From Promethearchaeia archaeon (GTDB lineage: Archaea; Asgardarchaeota; Lokiarchaeia; Sigyniarchaeales; SOKP01), in contig JAHQWX010000029.1 of the NCBI GenBank assembly GCA_029856375.1, positions 1-10,898 on the forward strand: a DNA stretch of 10,898 nt. Reading direction: 5' to 3'. The position numbers and the translations under genes are program-made. Shown piece by piece: positions 5,911 to 10,898 of the stretch (the first letter of the stretch is position 1; each line of letters starts with the position of its first letter). The notes below the pieces were generated by a model that saw only the letters and a list, made by a program, of their open reading frames with translations, was not told the DNA's origin and did no database searches.

Positions 5911-7254
5911 TTGTCAGAAGATTTAATCCTTAACGAAATTGAAAGTAATAGGGAAGGCTATGTTAAATTCTTACAGCGATTAATTCAAATCAATACTTAT
6001 AATCCTCCCGGTAATGAGATGGATTTAGCAGTTGAAATCGAAAAATATCTTAAAGAAGGAAATATAAACTGCGAAATTTTTGATATTGGAAATAATCGCG
6101 CTAACCTCATTGCAAGACTAAACGATAATTTCAGCGGTAAAAACCTTTTATACAACGGCCATATGGATACGGTTCCGCCGGGGAACGAGGAAGAATGGAA
6201 ACATCCTCCCCTATCTGGATTCATTAAGAGAAATAAGATTATGTTTGGTCGTGGAACTACGGATATGAAAGCTGGTTTAGCAGCAATGATCGTCGCTTTA
6301 AAGATTTTAAAGACATTAGGCGTAAACCTCTCTGGAAATTTGATTTTAAACGCAGTTCCAGACGAGGAAACTGGTGGAAAAAAGGGTACCAAATGGTCCC
6401 TCGAAGAAAAACTCAAAGATATTAAATGCGATTTCGCCATCGTAGGAGAACCAACGGGACTCGATCCACTCCCCAGAGCGATTATTGTCGGGGAAAAAGG
6501 AATTGTGCAAGTGAAAATAATCACCTATGGGATTTCGTGCCATAGTTCGGTTTCTTTCATGGGAAAAAATGCTATTTATATAATGAGCGATATCATACAA
6601 AATTTAGATAAAATAGAAATTCCCGCGGTAAAACCCCCCATATCTGAAAGTGAATTATTAAAACTATTAAGTTCGACCTTTCCAAGTGAAGAAATATTTA
6701 ACAAAATTTACAGCGAACAAGAAGTACTTCAGAACGTAGTAAAAGCTCTGCAAACTTCCACTAAAAGTATGAACATGATTAAAGGCGGTATTAAAGAAAA
6801 TGTTGTTCCAGATAAATGCGAGGCAGTTATCGATTTCCGATTATTGCCCGGTCAAAAGTCAGAGATGGTTATAGATGCGCTAAAAAAATTAATAAGTAGT
6901 TTGGGTTATACTATAAAAGAGAGTACTGATTCTACTTCTGAAAAGGCGGATGTCGAATTAGACATTTTTTTAATAGCGGATCCATCTTACTGGTCAAATT
7001 GGAGAGAATCCCAAGAGATTAAGGACTTTATTAATGTAGTTAATCAAATATATGAGAAAAAATCGTTCTATTTTCTTCATCCTGCAACAGCTGACGCGCA
7101 GTATTATAGAAACACTGGCTATTGCGAAAAGACTATAATGTTTGGTCCAGGAAGTGCCGCAACAGCTCATTCTGTAAACGAGTCCGCTGAAATTCAAGAT
7201 TATATAAACGCTATTAAAGTATATGCGCTTTTTGCGTATCGATTTTTAAAATAA
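5911..7254 (+). CDS. M20-family zinc metallo-hydrolase (ArgE/DapE/carboxypeptidase G2-like)
   Basis: A 447-residue cytoplasmic enzyme expected to hydrolyse an amide bond in an N-acyl amino acid or small peptide. All expected two-zinc residues are visible: H84 and D86 in GHMDTVPPG, the bridging D118 in GRGTTDMKAGLAAM, the general base E152 and ligand E153 in PDEETGG, E180 in VGEPTG, and H420 in TAHSVNE. H211 in the lid domain (CHSS) matches the histidine that reaches across the dimer in this family. The lid (dimerisation) domain spans about 195-310. The length is a little above usual because of an insert at about 235-285. No ATG is near the start; TTG at 5911 is chosen because it gives a natural N-terminal helix and lies 24 bases after the CooC-like gene. 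The substrate (acetylornithine, succinyl-diaminopimelate, peptide or other) cannot be told. Confidence 0.9.
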   Translation: MSEDLILNEIESNREGYVKFLQRLIQINTYNPPGNEMDLAVEIEKYLKEGNINCEIFDIGNNRANLIARLNDNFSGKNLLYNGHMDTVPPGNEEEWKHPPLSGFIKRNKIMFGRGTTDMKAGLAAMIVALKILKTLGVNLSGNLILNAVPDEETGGKKGTKWSLEEKLKDIKCDFAIVGEPTGLDPLPRAIIVGEKGIVQVKIITYGISCHSSVSFMGKNAIYIMSDIIQNLDKIEIPAVKPPISESELLKLLSSTFPSEEIFNKIYSEQEVLQNVVKALQTSTKSMNMIKGGIKENVVPDKCEAVIDFRLLPGQKSEMVIDALKKLISSLGYTIKESTDSTSEKADVELDIFLIADPSYWSNWRESQEIKDFINVVNQIYEKKSFYFLHPATADAQYYRNTGYCEKTIMFGPGSAATAHSVNESAEIQDYINAIKVYALFAYRFLK

Positions 7255-7260
7255 AAGCAC

Positions 7261-7269
7261 TTTTTTTTT
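7261..7269 (+). terminator. Oligo-T terminator after the M20 gene
   Basis: Nine consecutive T residues start seven bases after the TAA stop. This is a typical archaeal intrinsic termination signal and suggests that the transcription unit ends here before the MscL gene, which has its own TATA-like box. Confidence 0.6.
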
Positions 7270-7287
7270 ATAAGAACTCTTCCTAAA

Positions 7288-7295
7288 TTTAAAAC
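7288..7295 (+). promoter_or_regulatory. TATA-like box of the MscL gene
   Basis: TTTAAAAC lies about 35-40 bases before the cluster of possible starts (TTG 7326, GTG 7329, ATG 7332). It predicts a start of transcription near 7315-7320, giving a very short leader. Confidence 0.4.
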
Positions 7296-7325
7296 AGAAT
7301 TTCAATCCATAAATCAATTTTTAAA

Positions 7326-7703
7326 TTGGTGATGAAATTGTCCAAAGAAGACCAAATGTTAGAAGAATTGACAAAAATTAGGGAGATTCTTACACCGGCA
7401 CCACCCCCACCTCCTCCAAAAGGAGTTGTAGATGAATTTAAGTCTTTTATTAAGAAATATCAAGTGTTAGGACTCGCAGTCGCGTTTATTATGGGGCTCT
7501 ATGTTGGGGCAGTAGTTCAGGCGCTTGTAGACGATATTATTATGCCCTTAGTCACTCTATTCATGCCAGATGTAGCGTGGGAAGATTTGGTGATTGGAGT
7601 TTTCAGAATTGGCCACCTAATCGGAACCTTAATAACCTTCTTAATCGTAGCTCTAGTCGTTTTTTTAATTGTAAAACTTGCAACTAGGATAGGAATCGAT
7701 TAA
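7326..7703 (+). CDS. mscL: MscL-type large-conductance mechanosensitive channel with N-terminal helix
   Basis: A membrane pore that opens under tension and releases solutes during osmotic downshock, working as a homo-oligomer (pentamer in known bacterial examples). The first helix (about 46-76) has the family pattern, here GLAVAFIMGLYVGAVVQALV followed by DDIIMP (69-74), the highly conserved end of TM1. The second helix is about 96-118. The extracellular loop is short and the chain ends seven residues after TM2, so the usual cytoplasmic C-terminal helix bundle is absent. Instead there is an N-terminal extension: a charged amphipathic helix (about 7-22, with MLEELTKIREIL) and a six-proline stretch (26-31). 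The total of 125 residues is near family size. Three starts compete: TTG at 7326, GTG at 7329 and ATG at 7332; they differ by two residues. Flanked by T-rich ends, so probably single-gene. Confidence 0.85.
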   Translation: MVMKLSKEDQMLEELTKIREILTPAPPPPPPKGVVDEFKSFIKKYQVLGLAVAFIMGLYVGAVVQALVDDIIMPLVTLFMPDVAWEDLVIGVFRIGHLIGTLITFLIVALVVFLIVKLATRIGID

Positions 7704-7716
7704 ATTTGCGGCAAAT
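7704..7716 (+). terminator. Small hairpin directly after the MscL stop, then T-rich tracts
   Basis: ATTTGCGGCAAAT can fold with five paired bases around a CGG loop immediately behind the TAA. T-rich tracts follow at 7754-7768 (TTTTTTCTTTTTT). Together they could mark the 3' end of the MscL transcript. The stem is short, so the T tracts are the more credible signal. Confidence 0.35.
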
Positions 7717-7792
7717 GCTTTCTAATTTGTTAAATTTATAAAAAAAAACTCTATTTTTTCTTTTTTCATTTCTCAAAAAACAAAAACACTTA

Positions 7793-7999
7793 TTAAAATT
7801 GATTTAAGACATTTCGAACGGGAGCTTGTAGATGTTCGGAACCAAATCGAACAATATAGTCGAGAAAATCGAAAAAATATTGTCTAATATCGTCGATAAG
7901 CATGCTTTTTTTCATTTTTTCGACCAATTCAGATAAAATAGTTTCGGGATCTCCGTTAAGAATGTTCTGTTTTAGATGCGTAAAATCAGGAACTTTCAT
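7793..7999 (-). CDS. Small hypothetical protein, 68 residues
   Basis: A short, charged, mostly helical-looking protein with no membrane segment, cysteine pair or known motif. Three points favour a real gene. It lies in a gap with no competing gene on the other strand. Its composition is protein-like, with amphipathic stretches such as DPETILSELVEKMKKSM and a Phe/Tyr-rich middle (QYFFDFLDYIVRF). A TATA-like box sits at the right distance for a leaderless transcript starting at the ATG at 7999. It follows the M24-family gene on the same strand after 80 bases. Function unknown; a small adaptor or regulator is possible but unsupported. It could also be a chance reading frame. Confidence 0.5.
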   Translation of the reverse strand: MKVPDFTHLKQNILNGDPETILSELVEKMKKSMLIDDIRQYFFDFLDYIVRFGSEHLQAPVRNVLNQF

Positions 8000-8021
8000 T
8001 TTCGTATCTATTTATTGCGAT

Positions 8022-8029
8022 TTTTATAC
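8022..8029 (-). promoter_or_regulatory. TATA-like box of the small hypothetical gene
   Basis: TATAAAAA on the minus strand is centred about 27 bases before the ATG at 7999, so transcription would start at or next to the ATG (leaderless). Sequence and spacing only. Confidence 0.4.
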
Positions 8030-8079
8030 ATTTCAACATAGGAGATAAAAAAATACAATATATACCTCAATTTTATTAA

Positions 8080-9183
8080 TTATAAAATTAATATCTCTGG
8101 TCTTTTATATGTCTTGCCATCAATTTCAACATCAATATAGGACCAGTCTTTTGTTTCTGTCACGATCATGTTTCGTTCTCTCATTACTAGAATTGTATCC
8201 TCAGATTTTGTACCCGTTATGCTGGGATTCCAAGCTAACGCGCTATTTTCTACGATTTTTAAATCACTGGTTGGAGTAGCCACAAATTCTCTGTTATTAT
8301 AACCGATAAATCCACCCTGATGATGCAATTTCCATTCGTCTTTAAACCCTTCAAGCTTGTACCTTTCGATTCCTTTTTTCAATACCTCGTTGAGTGGAAC
8401 ACCAGGTTTAGATTCTGCGATTAAGGTCGCATCTACATTAACTACTGCATCATGTTTTTTCTTTAGTTCTTCGTTTAATTCTCCGAAATGAATCATTCTT
8501 GTTGCCGCTATAATTAAACCTTGACGCCGAGCGCAAATAACTAACATGCCATGTTCTTTTATTTTATTAAAAGTGGGAATTGGATGCCGATATTTGAAAA
8601 CTCGATCGTCTCCAGCAATTAAAAGAACGGTAGGGTATATTCCTTTTACTAGTAATTCTTTAGCTAATGTTCCAGCGACTTTATATTCAGTATTGCCTTT
8701 CACAACATTTCTAGCAACGTTTTCGAGTATCAATCCGGTTTCCCTTCCAAGCTTTTTATATCGATCTATCTCAAAAATTGATAATGAAAGTCGTAGCTTT
8801 GCTATTTGCTCCGCTATGTTTTTGGTTCCTAATATTCCCGTATCAGAACCAAAATTCTTACCCTTAATAATATCGTTAATAGTATTAAGCAAGTCTCCTT
8901 GCCAAGGGATTTCTACAAACTCTATATCAATATCGAGATTGTCAAAAATTTCTTCGTCTTTTATTCTATTCATTTCAATTATTGTGGTAATCAAATATAC
9001 TTTTTCGGGGGTGTAAATCGTGGTGGTTTGCCCCCTTTCTGACGCAAAAACAACCAAATCGTTCCCCCCTTGTCCCAAAAACCACGAGAAATTTCTTTGT
9101 AAATTAAAGATAACTCCATTTAAATTTTCTAGCCTTAATAAGTCATTGATTCTATTTTTTTTTGCTTTAATATCTACAGACAT
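8080..9183 (-). CDS. M24-fold ('pita-bread') protein, aminopeptidase P/creatinase-like, probably without metal catalysis
   Basis: A 367-residue cytoplasmic protein with the two-domain layout of the aminopeptidase P/creatinase family: an N-terminal creatinase-like domain (about 1-135) and a C-terminal M24 domain (about 140-345). Family landmarks are YRHPIPT (198-204), TRMIHFGE (228-235), LHHQGGFIGY (286-295), and AWNPSITGTKSEDTILV (317-333). Active M24 enzymes bind two metals through D, D, H, E, E. Here H287 or H288 and E328 remain. The two Asp positions, normally in 'DxG...Y.sDxTR', fall on ICARRQGLIIAATR, and the Glu of 'EPG' is replaced in WNPS, so three of five ligands appear lost. Metallopeptidase activity is therefore doubtful. 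Creatinase itself is a metal-free member of this fold, so a metal-independent hydrolase or a binding protein is possible. ATG start at 9183; divergent from the Rieske oxygenase gene. Confidence 0.82.
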   Translation of the reverse strand: MSVDIKAKKNRINDLLRLENLNGVIFNLQRNFSWFLGQGGNDLVVFASERGQTTTIYTPEKVYLITTIIEMNRIKDEEIFDNLDIDIEFVEIPWQGDLLNTINDIIKGKNFGSDTGILGTKNIAEQIAKLRLSLSIFEIDRYKKLGRETGLILENVARNVVKGNTEYKVAGTLAKELLVKGIYPTVLLIAGDDRVFKYRHPIPTFNKIKEHGMLVICARRQGLIIAATRMIHFGELNEELKKKHDAVVNVDATLIAESKPGVPLNEVLKKGIERYKLEGFKDEWKLHHQGGFIGYNNREFVATPTSDLKIVENSALAWNPSITGTKSEDTILVMRERNMIVTETKDWSYIDVEIDGKTYKRPEILIL

Positions 9184-9274
9184 AATAACAAATTCTACAT
9201 TTTCATTAATAATTTTTAAGGAAAATCTTTATTTTACCGAAAAAGTTAGTGAGAAATAGTGAAAATATTCTGAA
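9184..9274. promoter_or_regulatory. Divergent promoter region between the M24-fold gene and the Rieske oxygenase gene
   Basis: This 91-base AT-rich gap must hold promoters for both directions. On the minus strand, TTAAAAATT (9211-9219) lies about 30 bases before the M24-fold ATG and is a plausible TATA box. For the oxygenase I see no clear TATA box at the expected distance; the best A/T stretches are around 9224-9236. Shared regulation is possible. Confidence 0.3.
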
Positions 9275-10279
9275 ATGGGATTAAAAAAAATGATACCAAA
9301 TCAATGGTATGCTGTTCTTGAATCAAAAGAAGTACAGAAAGGTAAATTAATTGGAGTGACACGACTAGGCGAAAAACTCGTCTTTTGGCGAAATAAAAAT
9401 GGAGAAATAATATGCTTAAGAGATAAATGCGCCCATCGCGGTGCAGCACTAAGCGCTGGAAAAATTTGTGGGGAAGGAGAAACCGTTCAGTGTCCCTTTC
9501 ATGGACTTGAATACGATCGAACAGGCAAATGTAAAATAATTCCTGCTAACGGAAGAATTACACCCGTGTCAGAAAGATTTAAAGTAGATTCATACCCAAT
9601 TAGAGAAGCTCACGATTTCATTTGGCTCTGGTGGGGGAAAAAAAGAGATGAATACCCTCCACTACCTTTCTTCGAAGATATTGATGAGAAATTTTCTTTT
9701 AAAACATACAAAGAAGTATGGCCAGTCCACTATTCGCGGGCCATTGAGAATCAATTGGATGGCGTCCATTTACCTTTTGTTCACCACAATACCATAGGTC
9801 GAGGAAATCGCACGATTATACATGGTCCTTATGTAGAGATGTCTGAAGATAAAAATGAGATGAAATTTTTTGTAGATATGCAAAAAGACGATGGAAAAAC
9901 GAGGTCTTTAAAACCAGAAGCATTTCCTATGGACAAAATAGGGAATTTCTACATTCATTTTAAATTTCCAAACTTATGGCAAAACCATCTTACTGATAAA
10001 GTCAGAATTTTTATTAGCTTTGTCCCTATTGACGAAGAAAGCACACTTTTTTATATGCGATTTTATCAAAAAATAGTTAGAATTCCATTATTTAGAACAT
10101 TAGTAAATTGGCTAGGTATAGCGTCTAGTAAGGTAATACTTCACCAAGATAGAAAAGTGGTTATTACTCAAGACCCGAAAAAGACTTGGTTAAAAATGGG
10201 TGAAAAATTGTTTCAAGGAGATCTTCCCATAGTGAAATATCGCCAGCGCCGACAAGAACTAATCGAAGCGGAAGAGTGA
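9275..10279 (+). CDS. Rieske non-heme iron oxygenase, alpha-subunit type (VanA-like)
   Basis: A 334-residue cytoplasmic oxygenase predicted to use O2 and electrons to hydroxylate, demethylate or desaturate an organic substrate. The Rieske [2Fe-2S] site is complete: C52-x-H54 in DKCAHRGA and C73-x2-H76 in CPFHGLEYD. The mononuclear iron site is complete in the later domain: NQLDGVHLPFVHH supplies the bridging D162, H165 and H170, and D292 in LHQDRKVV is the probable third ligand, matching D205, H208, H213 and D362 of naphthalene dioxygenase. The size and the YRQRR tail resemble VanA/phenylpropionate dioxygenase-type single-subunit enzymes rather than large multi-subunit ring dioxygenases. The substrate cannot be told. 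No ferredoxin or reductase gene is in the window, so the electron donor must lie elsewhere. ATG at 9275; an upstream start is not apparent. Converges on the AIR-synthase-like gene with only 10 bases between. Confidence 0.93.
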   Translation: MGLKKMIPNQWYAVLESKEVQKGKLIGVTRLGEKLVFWRNKNGEIICLRDKCAHRGAALSAGKICGEGETVQCPFHGLEYDRTGKCKIIPANGRITPVSERFKVDSYPIREAHDFIWLWWGKKRDEYPPLPFFEDIDEKFSFKTYKEVWPVHYSRAIENQLDGVHLPFVHHNTIGRGNRTIIHGPYVEMSEDKNEMKFFVDMQKDDGKTRSLKPEAFPMDKIGNFYIHFKFPNLWQNHLTDKVRIFISFVPIDEESTLFYMRFYQKIVRIPLFRTLVNWLGIASSKVILHQDRKVVITQDPKKTWLKMGEKLFQGDLPIVKYRQRRQELIEAEE

Positions 10280-10289
10280 ATTTTTTTAA
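10280..10289 (+). terminator. T tract in the 10-base gap between convergent genes
   Basis: Seven T residues (10281-10287) directly follow the oxygenase TGA. They could end its transcript, though the run is short and the two opposing transcripts would overlap. Confidence 0.35.
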
Positions 10290-10898
10290 TTAATTAGTTA
10301 GTATATATTTAATTATTTCTTTTCTTTTCTTAAGCGCGTTTTTTGCAGCGGTCTCGACCTTCATTTCCATTTGTTCATAGTCTTCCGGAGTCGCTTCACC
10401 AACTTTCTTTTTTATTTCTGTGTATGCAGATTCTCTAAATCGTGGAAGAATAGATGTTGCTTTTTTGTCAGTGAATTGGAATTTTACCTCGTTTGAATCG
10501 TCGACATACCCTATTTCAGCGCATTTTATTCCAAGTTCTCTCAAATCTTTTATAATTAGTTCGCTCACAGTTGCGTCGCAATAAATTAACAAGGAATCTA
10601 AAGACACTCCCAAATAATCCACGCCCGTTTTATTTAGAAGGTTTAACACATTCTGATTTACTAGTTCCTTTACCTTCGCTTCCTGAATAAACACTCCGCA
10701 CTTTGCTTCGTAATTAATCTCATATAGGTCTCCCCTTAAGCCTCCGTTTGTTACATCACACATGGCTCGAATACCCTCAAAATAGTCCACTGATAAAATC
10801 TTTTCGCAAGCCTTTAGGAACTTTATATTGATAGTTTCTTTGACAAATTCGTGGTTTCCAGAGTATATAGCCGTAGTTGCAATTGTTCCTCCACCAGC
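10290..10898 (-). CDS. AIR-synthase-like (PurM superfamily) protein, C-terminal part, cut by window edge
   Basis: The reading frame is open from the right edge (10898) to the TAA at 10290-10292, giving 202 visible residues; the true start lies outside. The GTG at 10788-10790 is internal, because the 36 codons before it continue the conserved domain (AGGGTIATTAIYSGNHEF at the edge). The strongest motif is MCDVTNGGLRGDLYEI (visible residues about 46-61), the glycine-rich 'DvTgGG' signature of the AIR synthase C-terminal domain found in PurM, PurL, HypE, SelD and ThiL. A DYLGVSLDSLLIY segment and a charged helical tail (KKRKEIIKYILTN) follow. From memory it most resembles uncharacterised archaeal AIR-synthase-related proteins rather than PurM itself. 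These enzymes bind ATP and act on small substrates, but the ATP-binding N-terminal half is not visible, so the reaction cannot be assigned. Confidence 0.82.
   Translation of the reverse strand, partial: AGGGTIATTAIYSGNHEFVKETINIKFLKACEKILSVDYFEGIRAMCDVTNGGLRGDLYEINYEAKCGVFIQEAKVKELVNQNVLNLLNKTGVDYLGVSLDSLLIYCDATVSELIIKDLRELGIKCAEIGYVDDSNEVKFQFTDKKATSILPRFRESAYTEIKKKVGEATPEDYEQMEMKVETAAKNALKKRKEIIKYILTN

Noticed and set aside
5997..6524. Minus-strand frame of 175 codons inside the M20 gene
   Set aside because: It is long but antisense to the catalytic core of a gene with all metal ligands intact; conserved sense-strand coding explains it.
8546..9016. Plus-strand reading frame of 156 codons opposite the M24-fold gene
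   Set aside because: It is antisense to a gene with clear family motifs; its Ser/Ile/Phe-rich composition is that of a reverse-complement shadow, and no start signal precedes it.
9246..9449. Minus-strand frame of 67 codons over the start of the oxygenase gene
   Set aside because: It overlaps the Rieske domain coding region, shows no motif, and has the Leu/Phe/Ile-rich look of an antisense translation.
10788..10790. GTG at 10788-10790 as the start of the AIR-synthase-like gene
   Set aside because: The frame stays open to the window edge for 36 more codons, and these encode a conserved-looking part of the same domain, so the GTG is an internal valine and the gene is truncated by the window.
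1..10898. CRISPR array, tRNA or rRNA genes, insertion sequence, prophage or defence island
   Set aside because: No spaced repeat arrays, cloverleaf-like sequences, rRNA motifs, transposase or phage-type proteins were recognised on either strand; the only tandem repeat found is inside the uS2 coding sequence.

Overview
The window looks like a chromosomal segment of an AT-rich archaeon, most likely an Asgard archaeon close to Lokiarchaeia. The main support is a clearly archaeal ribosomal protein uS2. Further support comes from TATA-like boxes about 25 bases ahead of very short leaders, frequent TTG and GTG starts, oligo-T ends, and a secreted protein ending in an IPGY motif, one membrane helix and lysines, as in surface proteins I associate with Asgard archaea. 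The phylum is inference from style; the archaeal domain is well supported by uS2.

Layout, left to right. Positions 187-1809 (+) encode a large, probably N-glycosylated cell-surface protein. Converging on it from the minus strand are two membrane-protein genes, an unknown multi-helix protein (2766-3284) and a DMT/NIPA-like transporter (1833-2747), which look like a two-gene operon. A plus-strand run follows: a membrane-anchored tandem winged-helix protein with a zinc ribbon (3404-4156), ribosomal protein uS2 (4244-5068), a CooC-type nickel-insertion ATPase (5104-5886), an M20 metallo-hydrolase (5911-7254) and an MscL-type mechanosensitive channel (7326-7703). On the minus strand come a small unknown protein (7793-7999) and an M24 'creatinase/aminopeptidase P fold' protein whose metal ligands are largely lost (8080-9183). 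Divergent from it is a Rieske non-heme iron oxygenase (9275-10279). At the right edge is the C-terminal part of an AIR-synthase-like (PurM superfamily) protein that runs out of the window (10290-10898, minus).

How the genes may work together: I see no single pathway. The transporter pair, and perhaps the CooC-like/M20 pair (24 bases apart), look co-transcribed. uS2 is not next to its common archaeal partners (enolase, RNA polymerase small subunits), and the CooC-like gene is not next to a CO dehydrogenase within this window. No rRNA, tRNA, CRISPR array, insertion sequence, phage gene or attachment site was recognised. No convincing new multi-gene system is present. The most interesting points are: an MscL whose N-terminus carries a helix resembling the C-terminal bundle of bacterial MscL; a probable M24 pseudo-enzyme; an O2-dependent oxygenase family in an archaeon of a mostly anaerobic group; and a membrane-tethered tandem winged-helix/zinc-ribbon protein with direct repeats over its probable start of transcription.
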